From Duganella sp. Root1480D1 (GTDB lineage: Bacteria; Pseudomonadota; Gammaproteobacteria; Burkholderiales; Burkholderiaceae_D), in contig NZ_LMFZ01000045.1 in NCBI RefSeq assembly GCF_001427305.1, positions 308,598-372,597 of the forward strand: 64,000 nucleotides of DNA, in the 5' to 3' direction. Shown here piece by piece: positions 7,627 to 17,225 of this stretch. Numbering within the stretch: the first letter of the stretch is position 1; every line of letters begins with the position of its first letter. The notes under the pieces were generated by a model. It worked only from the letters and a program-made list of their open reading frames with translations, was not told where the DNA came from and did not search any database. The position numbers and the translations under genes are program-made.

Positions 7627-9209
7627 CGCTTTTCCACCGGCTCCAGCGTCACCAGCACCACATCGTTACTGCGCATCGGCACGGTGAGCGAGTAGGCGCC
7701 GGACTTGCCGATACTGACTTCGCGCTCCGTCTCCGGCGCATCCTTGGTCAAGGCGGCAAGGTTGTCCAGCTGTTCCGGCGACAGTTTGTCCGGCATGCCC
7801 ATCTCGATGTAGGCCGTGTAGGCATCGTTAGCGCGGAAGCCCGTGCGGCGCACCTGCAGGCGGTACTTGCCAGGTTTAGCATGCTGGAACGAAAACGCCA
7901 GCGGCGCCGAAGGCGTTGCCGGCAATACCCGGCTGAAGAAGGAGCGGTTGCTGACAGGCTGCTTCGGCAGCTGGAAGTCCCACGCCACGGCGCGCACCGC
8001 CTTGCCGTCGCTGGCCGCCATCACCTGGCCATCCGCCACGGGGATTTCCTTGCCGCTCAGGGCGTGCAGGTATTTGTACGAGAAATAGGGGCCCTTGCGC
8101 ACGCCCTGCGGAGTCATCAGGCCGAAGCCGCCGTCGAACGGCCTGGTTTGCGGCCCCGGCTCTTCGAACAGGTCGGTGTAAGTCCAGTAGCTCATGCCCT
8201 GCACCAGCCCCTTCGTCCCCTTCAGTTTGCTCAGGATATAGGCGGCGCCGATATAGGAATCATGCACCTTGTCGCGCGGGTTGTAGCTCGTGCTCCATTC
8301 CGTGAAATAGAGCGGCAGCCCAGGATACTTCGATGCTTCGATTTCTCCGCGCACCTTGCGCACGTCCGCGATGATGGCGTCCGGAGCCTGCGACAGCTTG
8401 GTGTCTTCCACACCCTTCTCATCGAGGAAGCCGCTATCGACACCGTAGGTATGGGTGGTCACGAAATCGACCGCCGCGCCACTCTTCGCAACGTGGTCGA
8501 GGAACTCCGGCACCCAGGCTGCGCCTGCGGTGGACGGGCCGCCGACACGCAGCGCCGGGTCGATCGCCTTGATCGCCTTGGCCGTGACGTCATACAGCTC
8601 GAAATACGCCTTCTGGTCGGCATGCTCCCAGAAACCATCCAGGTTCGGTTCATTCCAGACTTCGAAGAACCAGCTGCGCACCTCTTCCTTGCCATAGCGC
8701 TGCTGGCAGTGCTCGACGAACGCCGACACCAGCTCACGCCAGCCACTCAGCTCCGGATGGGAGGTATTGCCTTGCCAATAGAAGATCTGGGCATTGGAGG
8801 TTGCCAGCGCCTTGGGCGTGAAACCCAATTCGACAAAAGGCTTGATCTTGCGGGCCAGCAGGTCGTCATACAGCTTGTCGATGCCGCTCCAGTCGTAAAC
8901 CAGCTTGCCGTTTTCCTTCTTCACGGTCTGCAGCACATCGTGGAAGATGGCATGGAAGCGGATGTAGCGGAAACCGGTTTCATCGACCACGGTTTTCAGC
9001 TGCGCCATGCTGTCGTCGCGGCGCAGGGTTCCCGGGTAATCGGAACCGACTGACAGGTCGTAGAAGCGATCCAGCGCTTGCTCCGCTTTGGCAGCGTCCA
9101 GCACCACCTGGCGCGCGGCAACTTTGGCCGGACCAGCGGCCAGGGCGGCGTTATTTGACAGGCAAGCAGCGCCCAGCGCCGCGAGACAGATTTGCTGCAG
9201 GTGTTTCAT
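7623..9209 (-). CDS. Glycoside hydrolase family 39 (beta-xylosidase-like), secreted
   Basis: 528 residues. ATG at 9209 is preceded by AGGAAGC and starts a signal peptide ending around ...NNAALA. The catalytic barrel contains FFEVWNEPNLDGFW (acid/base Glu near residue 184) and LYFTEWSTSYNPRD (nucleophile Glu near residue 303), the classic GH39 pair, followed by a C-terminal beta domain. The usual activity is exo-beta-1,4-xylosidase; some GH39 enzymes act on arabinosides. In this locus it may process xylan or terminal beta-xylosyl groups. Divergent from the esterase at 9392; no clear regulon box faces this gene, although box 3 lies between them. Confidence 0.85.
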   Translation of the reverse strand: MKHLQQICLAALGAACLSNNAALAAGPAKVAARQVVLDAAKAEQALDRFYDLSVGSDYPGTLRRDDSMAQLKTVVDETGFRYIRFHAIFHDVLQTVKKENGKLVYDWSGIDKLYDDLLARKIKPFVELGFTPKALATSNAQIFYWQGNTSHPELSGWRELVSAFVEHCQQRYGKEEVRSWFFEVWNEPNLDGFWEHADQKAYFELYDVTAKAIKAIDPALRVGGPSTAGAAWVPEFLDHVAKSGAAVDFVTTHTYGVDSGFLDEKGVEDTKLSQAPDAIIADVRKVRGEIEASKYPGLPLYFTEWSTSYNPRDKVHDSYIGAAYILSKLKGTKGLVQGMSYWTYTDLFEEPGPQTRPFDGGFGLMTPQGVRKGPYFSYKYLHALSGKEIPVADGQVMAASDGKAVRAVAWDFQLPKQPVSNRSFFSRVLPATPSAPLAFSFQHAKPGKYRLQVRRTGFRANDAYTAYIEMGMPDKLSPEQLDNLAALTKDAPETEREVSIGKSGAYSLTVPMRSNDVVLVTLEPVEKR

Positions 9210-9297
9210 GCTTCCTGACTCCTGATTGTGGCTGATATTGCGAGGCATGCTATCACCGTGGATTTCGCCTGTGGCCCGTTGCGGCGCAGCTTCGACT

Positions 9298-9357
9298 AAA
9301 TCATTCCTCCACTCGGTGATTTTCATAATTGCAGCGCTCCGGCCAGTCTGCAAAGAT
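9298..9357 (+). promoter_or_regulatory. Regulon box 3 plus promoter (esterase-GH31-GH43)
   Basis: Reverse-oriented box at 9298-9332 (AAATCATT, 9 bases, GGTGATTTTCATAATTGC). -35 TTGCAG, 17 bp, -10 AAAGAT (9352-9357). Predicted TSS about 9364, upstream of the ATG at 9392. Confidence 0.75.
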
Positions 9358-9391
9358 GGCCTGATTCAATAATTATTGGAGACTACAAGAA

Positions 9392-10291
9392 ATGCGATCG
9401 TGGATCCTGGCCTTGTTGTTCATGGCCGCGAACAGCGCGCTGGCGCAAAGCAGCATCATTCCGGTCTGGCCCGGCGGCGTGCCGAACGCGCGGCCGCAGG
9501 CCGGCCCGGAAAAAGTTGACGGAGAGCGCATCAGCAACGTCAGCCAACCGACGCTGGCAGTCTATCCGGCAGCGCTCGACCGTCCCACCGGGACGGCCGT
9601 CATCATCTGCCCCGGCGGCGGCTACCAGTTCCTGTCCAACACGCGCGAGGGGCAGCAGTACGCGCAATGGCTCTCCACCCTCGGCATCACGGCCTTCGTG
9701 CTCAAATACCGCCTGGCGGACGCAGGCCATCCGGCGCCACTGCAGGACGTGCTGCACGCCATCCGGCTGGTACGCTCGCAGGCAGCGAAATACGGCATCG
9801 CGCCGGACCGCATCGGCGTGATGGGCAGTTCCGCCGGCGGCCACCTCGCCGCCAGCGCGTCCACCCTGTTCAACCACCCGGCCGGAAAAGCCGGCGACGC
9901 GCTTGACGCCGTCAGCGCCCGCCCCGATTTCGCTATCCTGATGTACCCCGTGATCACCATGGAAGCGCCAGCGGTGCACGCCGGGTCGCGCGATGCGCTG
10001 CTCGGCTCCAAGGCGCCAGCCGCGCTGGTGCAACTGATGTCCGTGGAGAAGCAGGTCAGCGCCGCTTCCCCGCCGACATTGCTGATCCACTCGCAGGATG
10101 ATGGCCTGGTCCCAGTCGACAACAGCATCCTGTACTTCCAGGCCCTGACCCGCGCCAAGGTGCCGGCCGAAATGATGATCTTCGAACACGGCGGCCACGG
10201 CATGGCCATGCGCACCGGTAACGGTACCGCCTCGAACTGGACGCGGCGCGCCGAAGACTGGCTGCGCGACCGCAAGCTGATTTCCCAATAA
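9392..10291 (+). CDS. Alpha/beta-hydrolase esterase, acetyl-xylan-esterase-like
   Basis: 299 residues, signal peptide of about 18 residues (cut after ...NSALA). The alpha/beta-hydrolase fold shows an oxyanion segment CPGGGY, the nucleophile elbow GSSAGG, a late Asp (HSQDDGLVP) and a His (HGGHG). This matches the BD-FAE/acetyl-esterase group often found in hemicellulose loci. The likely job is removal of O-acetyl groups from xyloglucan galactose or xylan fragments. It is the first gene of an operon with the GH31 alpha-xylosidase (10 bp gap) and GH43. Controlled by regulon box 3. Confidence 0.82.
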   Translation: MRSWILALLFMAANSALAQSSIIPVWPGGVPNARPQAGPEKVDGERISNVSQPTLAVYPAALDRPTGTAVIICPGGGYQFLSNTREGQQYAQWLSTLGITAFVLKYRLADAGHPAPLQDVLHAIRLVRSQAAKYGIAPDRIGVMGSSAGGHLAASASTLFNHPAGKAGDALDAVSARPDFAILMYPVITMEAPAVHAGSRDALLGSKAPAALVQLMSVEKQVSAASPPTLLIHSQDDGLVPVDNSILYFQALTRAKVPAEMMIFEHGGHGMAMRTGNGTASNWTRRAEDWLRDRKLISQ

Positions 10292-10301
10292 AGGAGTTTT
10301 G

Positions 10302-12641
10302 ATGAACGTGCATTACAAGCGCAAAGCCTTGGCTGCAGCCGTGTCGATGATCGGCCTCGGCGCAGCCCAGGCCGCCCCGATCGCCACCCTGGACCGCAAC
10401 GGAGCCTGGGTTTCCGTCGAAGCCTACGGACCGAACGTGGTCCATATCACGATTGCGGCCGACAAGGCCGAAGCGCTGAAAGGCCCGGGCTACGGCATCC
10501 TGCCCAAGAACGCCGACAATGCAACCTTCCGCCACAGCAGCGGCAACGACGGCGACAGCTTTGTCTCGCCGATGTTGAAGCTGCGCGTCAACCCGGCGCC
10601 GCAGCCGCGCGTGCCGAGCCAGATGGAGAAGTACTTTGCGCCGCAACTGGCGCCAGTCGGGCTGCAGGTTCGCAACGCCAAAGGTGACGTGGTACTCGAC
10701 ATGACGGGCTGGGACTTGTCGCCGCAGACAGTCGCGGGCGAAAAAACTTACCAGGCCAGTGCCAGCTTCAGTGCGCAGGCCGACGAGCATTACTACGGCA
10801 TGGGCCAGAACCAGGAATCGACCGGGCCGCTCGACCTGCGCGGGCGCACGCTCGACTGCAAGCATTGGTATGACGCGCCGGCAGGCGAAACGGTCTGCGT
10901 GCCCTTCATGGTCTCGTCGAAGGGCTACGGCATCGTCTGGGACAACCCTTCCGCCACGCGTTTCATCGCCGGCGTCAATGGCCGTACCGCCTTCCAGTCC
11001 AACGTCGGCGAGCGTGTCAGCTTCTTCGTCATCACCGGCAGCACGCCGGAAGAGATCTACTCGGGCTTTGCCCGTGTGACCGGCAAGACACCTATCCCGC
11101 CCAAGGCCGCTTTCGGCCTGATCCAGTCCAAGGCGCGCTATGAGAGCCAGCAGGAAATCCTGAGCGTCGCCAATACCTACCGCCAGAAGCAATATCCGCT
11201 CGACATCATGGTGCTCGACTGGTTCTACTGGACCCGCATGGGCCAGCTGGATATCGACCCTGCGCAGTTCCCTGCGCCAGCCGCCATGAACAAGCAACTG
11301 CACGACCTGGGCATGCAGTCGATCGTGTCGGTCTGGCCGCGCTTTGAAACTTCCGGCCGCTATTTCAACGAACTCGATGCCAAGGGCTACTTCCTGAAGG
11401 ACAAGGACGGCAAGACCGTCGACGGCCTGCCTTTCCGTTCCGACCGCGCCGGCGCCCTGATCGATTCCACCAACCCGGCGGCGCGCCAATGGTTCTGGGA
11501 ACGCATGCGCGACAACGTGCTGTCGCAGGGCTTCGACTACCCATGGCTGGACGAAACGGAACCGGACCTGGTGCCGGACGGCTTCTTCTACTCGATCGGC
11601 TCGGGCGACCGCTATCACAATGTGTTCCCGCTGCTGCACACCGAGGGAGTACACCAGGGCATGCGTGCCTGGAAGCCGAACAAGCGCGCCCTGATCCTCT
11701 CGCGCGCCGCCTACCTGGGCTCCCAGCGCACCGGCGCCCTGTTCTGGTCTTCCGACATCAACCCGTCGTGGGAAGCGCTGGCGCGCCAGATTCCAACAGG
11801 CCTGAACATGACTGCTTCCGGCATCGCCTACTGGGGCAACGATATCGGCGGCTGGCAATGGCTGCCGCAATCGACCCGTGCCACCAAACAGCCCTTGGTC
11901 GATCCGCGCGGCGCCGAGGAAACCGTCGGCCAGAACCACGACTACCCTGAACTGCTCACGCGCTGGTTCCAGTACGGCACCTTCCTGCCGACACTGCGCC
12001 TGCACGGCGATCGCAAGCACGCTGAGATCTGGGCCTTCGGCAAGCATGCCGAGAGCATCATGGCGCGCTACGACCGCCTGCGCTACCAGTTGATCCCTTA
12101 CCTGTACAGTCAGGCCAAGTCGACCTGGGACAGCGGCGCGCCGTTCATGCGTCCGCTGTGGATGGACTTCCCGCAGGACCCGAACGTGGCCAATATCGGC
12201 ACCCAATACATGTTCGGCCCTGCCTTCCTGGTGGCGCCGGTGACCGAGCAGGGCCAGACCGAAAAGGACGTCTACCTGCCGGCGGGCAGCGACTGGTACA
12301 ACTTCTGGACCAATGAGAAGCTGGCCGGTGGCCGCTGGATCAAGGTGGCCGCACCGATCGACCAGATCCCGGTCTTCGTGCGAGCAGGCTCCATCCTGCC
12401 GCTGGGCGCCGATATCCAGTCGACCGCCAGCAAGCAGGCGATTGCGGAGATCAGGGTTTATCCGGGCAAGGACGGCGAGTTCGCCCTGTATGACGACGAC
12501 GGCGTGTCCTACGACTACGAAAAGGGCAAAGCCACACTGGCCAAGCTGAAATGGGACAACGGCGCCGGCAAGCTGTCCGTCAGCGGCGACAGCGAGCTGT
12601 CGCGCAAGGCGCCCGGCATCATCAAGGTGCTGGGGAAATGA
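10302..12641 (+). CDS. Glycoside hydrolase family 31, probable alpha-xylosidase
   Basis: 779 residues. The ATG at 10302 has AAGGAG upstream; the TTG three bases earlier is ignored. A signal peptide ends near ...AAQAAP. The N-terminal beta-sandwich is followed by a (beta/alpha)8 barrel with DIMVLDWFYW, the nucleophile in YPWLDETEPD (Asp near residue 416), and FWSSDINPSW and GGW segments, then a C-terminal beta domain with DDDGVSYDYEKG. WLDETEP-type GH31 sequences include alpha-xylosidases that remove xylose from the non-reducing end of xyloglucan oligosaccharides, which fits the locus; alpha-glucosidase cannot be excluded. The stop overlaps the GH43 start (ATGA), indicating translational coupling. 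Confidence 0.88.
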   Translation: MNVHYKRKALAAAVSMIGLGAAQAAPIATLDRNGAWVSVEAYGPNVVHITIAADKAEALKGPGYGILPKNADNATFRHSSGNDGDSFVSPMLKLRVNPAPQPRVPSQMEKYFAPQLAPVGLQVRNAKGDVVLDMTGWDLSPQTVAGEKTYQASASFSAQADEHYYGMGQNQESTGPLDLRGRTLDCKHWYDAPAGETVCVPFMVSSKGYGIVWDNPSATRFIAGVNGRTAFQSNVGERVSFFVITGSTPEEIYSGFARVTGKTPIPPKAAFGLIQSKARYESQQEILSVANTYRQKQYPLDIMVLDWFYWTRMGQLDIDPAQFPAPAAMNKQLHDLGMQSIVSVWPRFETSGRYFNELDAKGYFLKDKDGKTVDGLPFRSDRAGALIDSTNPAARQWFWERMRDNVLSQGFDYPWLDETEPDLVPDGFFYSIGSGDRYHNVFPLLHTEGVHQGMRAWKPNKRALILSRAAYLGSQRTGALFWSSDINPSWEALARQIPTGLNMTASGIAYWGNDIGGWQWLPQSTRATKQPLVDPRGAEETVGQNHDYPELLTRWFQYGTFLPTLRLHGDRKHAEIWAFGKHAESIMARYDRLRYQLIPYLYSQAKSTWDSGAPFMRPLWMDFPQDPNVANIGTQYMFGPAFLVAPVTEQGQTEKDVYLPAGSDWYNFWTNEKLAGGRWIKVAAPIDQIPVFVRAGSILPLGADIQSTASKQAIAEIRVYPGKDGEFALYDDDGVSYDYEKGKATLAKLKWDNGAGKLSVSGDSELSRKAPGIIKVLGK

Positions 12642-14284
12642 CACGCGGCAGCACCCCTGTCAACCCCTCGCGCCGCCGAGGCCTGCTCAAGCTGGCCCTG
12701 GCCGGCGCGGGCGCTGCTGCGGCTCCGCTGACACCAATGGCCGGCGCAGCCGCTGCCACCGCCGCCGGCGCGCCGGCATGTCCGCCGGGCGCGTTACAGC
12801 ACGGCCACGGCATCGAGGGCCAACGCAAGGCGGACCTTGGCAACGGCATGTTCCTCAACCCGATCGTGCCCGGCGACCATGCCGACCCGACCATCCTGAA
12901 GGACGGCGACGATTACTACATGACGTTTTCGTCTTTCCTCTCCTACCCCGGCGCGGTGATCTGGCATTCGCGCGACCTGGTCAACTGGGCTCCCGTCTGC
13001 GCCGCACTGACCAAACCGATCGGCGACGTATGGGCGATGGACCTGGCCAAGCACAATGGCCGCTACTACCTGTATATCCCCGCCGGTGATTCGATCTTCG
13101 TGATCCACGCCGACAATATCCGCGGCCCATGGAGCGATCCCGTCGACCTCAAGATCAAAGGCTGCATCGACCCCGGCCACGCGGTCGGCGAGGATGGCAA
13201 GCGTTACCTGTTCTTCAACGGTGTGCGGCGCATCGCGCTCTCGGACGACGGGCTATCGACCGCCGGTCCGCTGGAAAAAGTCTACGATCCCTGGCGCTAC
13301 CCCGAAGACTGGGTGGTTGAAATGTTCGCACCCGAGGGCCCCAAGATCTTCCGCCGCGGCGAATGGTTCTACCTGGTGACCGCCGTCGGCGGCACCTCGG
13401 GCCCGCCCACCAGCCATATGGTGACCGCGGCGCGCTCGCGCTCTATCCACGGTCCGTGGGAAAACTGCCCTGCGAACCCGATCGTTCGCACCAGCAGCGC
13501 GGACGAACCGTGGTGGTCGCGCGGCCACGCCACCGTCTTCGAAGGACCCGGTGGCGACTGGTGGATGATATACCACGGCTACGAGAACGGCTTCCGCACG
13601 CTGGGCCGCCAGGCCTTGCTGGAACCGGTCGAGTGGACCAGCGACGGCTGGTTCCGGGCGCGCGGCGGCACACTGTCGCAGCCCATGCGCAAGCCCAAAG
13701 GCGGCCGTTCATCGCCGGCCGGACAGGCGCTGTCGGATGACTTCAGCACCAATAAATTCGGCGTGCAATGGAGTTTCTTCGCCCCCGGACCGGATGAAAT
13801 ACAGCGTGCCCGCTTCGACGGCAAGGGACTGGTCATCAAGGGCAAAGGCAGCTCGCCTGCGGACTGCTCCCCGCTCACCTGTGTTGTCGGCGACCGTGAT
13901 TACGAGGCGTCCGTGGTACTCGATATTTCAGCCGGCGCGCAGGGCGGCCTGCTGCTCTATTACAGTCAACGCGCCTATTGCGGCATCGGTTTCAGCCCGG
14001 AACAGATGTTCACCTACCATTGCAGCGAAGAGCAAAGCTGGATGCGGGAGAATGTCAGCGCCGGGACCATCCACATCCGGCTCACCAATCGGGCCAACGT
14101 CCTGACTTTTCATTACTCCTGGGACGGAGTGCAGTGGATCAAGCACCCATGGCAGATGGAAGTCTCCGGCTTCCACCACAATGTCTTCGGTGGCTTCAGG
14201 AGCCTGAAAGTCGGCATCTACAGCGCCGGCAGCGGCGAAGTCAGGGCGCGGCAGTTTTCCTACCGCGGCCTGAAACCCGCCTAA
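12638..14284 (+). CDS. Glycoside hydrolase family 43 (arabinofuranosidase/xylosidase), Tat-exported
   Basis: 548 residues with a twin-arginine signal (SRRRGLLKLALAGAG). The five-bladed propeller begins with the GH43 Asp in GDHADPTILKDGDDYYM; a second acid lies in VWAMDLAKHNGRYYLY and the propeller Glu in EDWVVEMFAPEGPKIF. A C-terminal beta-sandwich (about residues 370-548) is of the type found in GH43_12-like enzymes. Activity is arabinofuranosidase and/or beta-xylosidase; arabinose decorates xyloglucan of some plants. Coupled to the GH31 gene by ATGA overlap. It overlaps the convergent mutarotase stop by three to four bases. Confidence 0.85.
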   Translation: MTRGSTPVNPSRRRGLLKLALAGAGAAAAPLTPMAGAAAATAAGAPACPPGALQHGHGIEGQRKADLGNGMFLNPIVPGDHADPTILKDGDDYYMTFSSFLSYPGAVIWHSRDLVNWAPVCAALTKPIGDVWAMDLAKHNGRYYLYIPAGDSIFVIHADNIRGPWSDPVDLKIKGCIDPGHAVGEDGKRYLFFNGVRRIALSDDGLSTAGPLEKVYDPWRYPEDWVVEMFAPEGPKIFRRGEWFYLVTAVGGTSGPPTSHMVTAARSRSIHGPWENCPANPIVRTSSADEPWWSRGHATVFEGPGGDWWMIYHGYENGFRTLGRQALLEPVEWTSDGWFRARGGTLSQPMRKPKGGRSSPAGQALSDDFSTNKFGVQWSFFAPGPDEIQRARFDGKGLVIKGKGSSPADCSPLTCVVGDRDYEASVVLDISAGAQGGLLLYYSQRAYCGIGFSPEQMFTYHCSEEQSWMRENVSAGTIHIRLTNRANVLTFHYSWDGVQWIKHPWQMEVSGFHHNVFGGFRSLKVGIYSAGSGEVRARQFSYRGLKPA

Positions 14285-15111
14285 GCTTCCAGCGACAGCC
14301 GGTAGACGGAAGTCTGCCGGTACACCTGGCCGGGCAACAGCATCACGTTCGGCCAGGCGGCGCTGGCCAGTTCAGGACGCGCCCGCGATTCGATGGTGAA
14401 GCCGCCTTGCGGCCCCGCCCGGAACTGCACCGCAGCCTCGGTAGTATGGACCTGCAGGCACCGTCCTGAACCGGGATCGGCGATACGTGCCACCTTGCGC
14501 AACGGCCCCTGCCCCCCGGCAAAATGGTCCCGCACGAAAAAACCGTGGTCAAAGCCCGACTGCCCGACAAGCTGGCTATCGGGCCAGCGCAAACGCGCCC
14601 CGATCGGCGCTGGCTGCCGGAAGTCAAACGCGGTGCCGGCTACCGAGGCCACGCCGGTCGGCGCGCCGCAGGCATCAGCTTCAACAAAATAATCGGCATC
14701 GATCTGCACCATGTGGTCGCCCACGTCGGCCGTGCCGCCATTCAGGTTAAAGCGAGGATTGGACGCCGTTTCAAGCGGCGTCAAGGCCATGGCCACCACC
14801 TCGTGCTCAACGGTCAGGCTGCCATCGTCATCCAGGCGGTAGCGCGCCAACTGGGCCAAGCCCTCGCTATTTTCCATCCGCAAAAGCCGAACGCCGCCAT
14901 CATCGTGGCGTCCTTGCCACAATGCCGCTTTGGCGCTGCGCTCGGGTTCCAGCAGTACGTCGGCGATCCGGCCATAACGGTCTGGCGCGCGCCAGCCGCA
15001 CAAGGCGGCGCCGCACTCGCTGACCATCACCACCATATCGCTGGCGTTCCTGAGGGTAAACACGCGGTATTCGTCCGCTTCGGACGCTGCGCCGGAAATA
15101 TGTTTCGTCAT
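14281..15111 (-). CDS. Aldose 1-epimerase (galactose mutarotase family)
   Basis: 276 residues; two adjacent ATGs (15114 and 15111) are possible and neither has a strong SD. Family features: beta-rich galactose-mutarotase fold, NPRFNLNGG (Asn/His region), SGFDHGFFV and a C-terminal GFTIESRARPELA segment. No signal peptide, so cytoplasmic. It would speed alpha/beta interconversion of released sugars such as galactose, glucose or xylose. It has its own regulon box (box 4) and diverges from the sugar symporter. Confidence 0.78.
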   Translation of the reverse strand: MTKHISGAASEADEYRVFTLRNASDMVVMVSECGAALCGWRAPDRYGRIADVLLEPERSAKAALWQGRHDDGGVRLLRMENSEGLAQLARYRLDDDGSLTVEHEVVAMALTPLETASNPRFNLNGGTADVGDHMVQIDADYFVEADACGAPTGVASVAGTAFDFRQPAPIGARLRWPDSQLVGQSGFDHGFFVRDHFAGGQGPLRKVARIADPGSGRCLQVHTTEAAVQFRAGPQGGFTIESRARPELASAAWPNVMLLPGQVYRQTSVYRLSLEA

Positions 15112-15153
15112 CATTAAAAATCGGGCTCCCTGTGCACACTTCGGCACCGTGTC

Positions 15154-15213
15154 ATTCTGCAATCCGGCGCATACCGATTCAATTACTAAAATCACCAAGC
15201 CACCGAACGATTC
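15154..15213 (-). promoter_or_regulatory. Regulon box 4 plus promoter (mutarotase)
   Basis: Box at 15179-15213 (TCAATTACTAAAATCACC, 9 bases, AACGATTC). -35 TTGAAT, 17 bp, -10 CAGAAT at 15154-15159, directed at the mutarotase. No comparable promoter was found facing the divergent symporter, which may share the box. Confidence 0.75.
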
Positions 15214-15370
15214 TGGCGAACTGCGCGGCAAAGGGCTTTTTTGCGGCGCGGATTGGGCAATAATGCAAACGCATCAGCCTCGGCAGGCCAGCGCCAGCCG
15301 ACTTCAATAAGAGGGTGCGACGCAAGCCCACGCGTTCCCGCCCAGAGACAAACCATATTGTGAGCACCGC

Positions 15371-17047
15371 ATGAGTACCTTTTCAACATTGGACTTGATT
15401 GTCTTCCTGATTTACTTCGTCGCCGTGGCCAGTTACGGCATCTGGATCTACCGCCGCAAACAAAGCGGCTCCGGCCAGGCATCGCATGACTACTTCCTGG
15501 CTGAAGGCTCGCTCACCTGGTGGGCCATCGGCGCTTCCCTGATCGCATCCAACATCTCCGCCGAGCAGTTCATCGGCATGAGCGGCTCCGGCTACAAGAT
15601 CGGCATGGCAATCGCCGTCTACGAGCTGATGGCAGCCGCCACCCTGGTCATCGTGGCCGTGTTCTTCATGCCGGTGTACCTGAAGAACCGCATCTACACC
15701 ATGCCACAGTTCCTGGAGCAGCGCTACGGCAAGGCCGTCGCCACCACCATGGCCCTGTTCTGGCTTGGTCTGTACGTGGTGGTCAACCTGACCTCCATCC
15801 TCTACCTGGGCGCACTGGCGATTTCCAGCCTGTCCGGCATCGCGCTGCTGCCTTGCATGCTATTCCTGGCCATCTTCGCCGCCATCATCACCTTGGGCGG
15901 CATGAAGGTGATCGGCTATACCGACGTGGTGCAGGTGGCCTGCCTGGTAGTCGGCGGCCTCGTCACCACCTGGCTGGCGCTCGACCTGGTGGCGGGCCTG
16001 GCGGGCAAGCATGGCGCGCTGGACGGCCTGTCCGAACTGTTCGGCGTGGCGCGCGGCCACTTTGACATGGTGCTGAAACGCGAAGACCCGAACTACATGG
16101 ACCTGCCAGGCCTGTCGGTTCTGCTGGGCGGCATGTGGATCGTCAACCTGAACTACTGGGGTTGCAACCAGTACATCACCCAACGTGCACTGGGCGCCGA
16201 CCTGCCGACCGCACGCAAAGGCCTGCTGTTCGCAGCCTTCCTCAAGCTGCTGATGCCGGTGATCGTGGTGCTGCCAGGGATTGCCGCCTACGCGCTGGAC
16301 AAATCGGGCGCCCTGGGCGACGCCATGCGCCAGGGCGGCGAACTGAATCCCGACCGCGCCTACCCTGTGCTGCTCAACCTGCTGCCGTCCGGACTGAAAG
16401 GCGTCGCCTTCGCAGCACTGACCGCAGCCGTCGTGGCATCGCTGGCCGGCAAGGCAAATAGCATCGCCACCATCTTCACCCTCGACATCTACAACAAGAC
16501 CTTCAACAAGCAGGCCACCGAACAGCGCATGGTGTGGATCGGCCGCGTCAGCGTGGTGGTCTCGATGGCGCTCGCCGTGCTGATCGCGCCGATGCTGGGC
16601 ATCGACAAGAAAGGCGGCTTCCAGTACATCCAGGAATATACCGGCTTCGTTTCGCCTGGCATCCTGGCCATGTTCCTGATGGGGTTCTTCTGGAAGAAGA
16701 CCACCTCCGGCGCAGCCATGTTCGCTACCGTCGGCGGCCTGGCCGGCTCCATCGTGCTGAAATTCCTTCCGACCATGATCGACCTGTCCTTCCTGGTGCC
16801 GATCGGCTTTGCCAAGGTCACCTCCTCCGGCGTGGCCGAGATCCCATTCCTGGACCGCATGTTCATCGTGTTCTGGTTTGTGATTGCCGGCATGGTCCTG
16901 ATCAGCAAGGCCGCCGAAGCCAAGCGCGATGGCGTGGCGAAGCACCTGCACGTGGATACCTCGATGTTCCGCGTCGACGGCGCCTTCACCTTCGGGTCGG
17001 CCATTATCGGCGTGGCGCTGGCAGCAATTTACGGCACGCTCTGGTAA
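15371..17047 (+). CDS. Sodium/solute symporter (SSS family) for sugar
   Basis: 558 residues, hydrophobic throughout with roughly 14 membrane segments. SSS features include an unwound first core helix (SLIASNISAEQFIGMSGSGYKIG) and GGMKVIGYTDVVQ, with similarity to SGLT-type glucose/galactose/xylose carriers. It would take monosaccharides from the periplasm into the cytoplasm using Na+. Placement next to the mutarotase and in front of the GH74 gene supports a role in sugar uptake after periplasmic hydrolysis. The substrate is inferred. Terminator downstream at 17076-17095. Confidence 0.88.
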   Translation: MSTFSTLDLIVFLIYFVAVASYGIWIYRRKQSGSGQASHDYFLAEGSLTWWAIGASLIASNISAEQFIGMSGSGYKIGMAIAVYELMAAATLVIVAVFFMPVYLKNRIYTMPQFLEQRYGKAVATTMALFWLGLYVVVNLTSILYLGALAISSLSGIALLPCMLFLAIFAAIITLGGMKVIGYTDVVQVACLVVGGLVTTWLALDLVAGLAGKHGALDGLSELFGVARGHFDMVLKREDPNYMDLPGLSVLLGGMWIVNLNYWGCNQYITQRALGADLPTARKGLLFAAFLKLLMPVIVVLPGIAAYALDKSGALGDAMRQGGELNPDRAYPVLLNLLPSGLKGVAFAALTAAVVASLAGKANSIATIFTLDIYNKTFNKQATEQRMVWIGRVSVVVSMALAVLIAPMLGIDKKGGFQYIQEYTGFVSPGILAMFLMGFFWKKTTSGAAMFATVGGLAGSIVLKFLPTMIDLSFLVPIGFAKVTSSGVAEIPFLDRMFIVFWFVIAGMVLISKAAEAKRDGVAKHLHVDTSMFRVDGAFTFGSAIIGVALAAIYGTLW

Positions 17048-17075
17048 GCAAAAGCCTGGATTCACAGTAAAAAGC

Positions 17076-17095
17076 AAGGGGCCGCAAGGCCCTTT
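17076..17095 (+). terminator. Terminator after SSS symporter
   Basis: Hairpin AAGGGGCC / GCAA / GGCCCTTT (one G-U pair) followed by TGTTCATTTT, 28 bases after the symporter stop. Confidence 0.6.
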
Positions 17096-17121
17096 GTTCA
17101 TTTTCTGACAATTATTGAGCA

Positions 17122-17181
17122 ATTTCATTCAACCACTTGGCGATCTTCAGAATTGCAAGGGCTACCGTCCACTACCACAAT
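17122..17181 (+). promoter_or_regulatory. Regulon box 5 plus promoter (GH74 lipoprotein)
   Basis: Reverse-oriented box 17122-17156 (ATTTCATT, 9 bases, GGCGATCTTCAGAATTGC). -35 TTGCAA, 17 bp, -10 CACAAT (17176-17181). TSS near 17188; leader about 38 nt. Confidence 0.75.
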
Positions 17182-17225
17182 GCAACTTGCGTATGCGGCA
17201 ATTGACACTTATTCGAAGGGGAAGC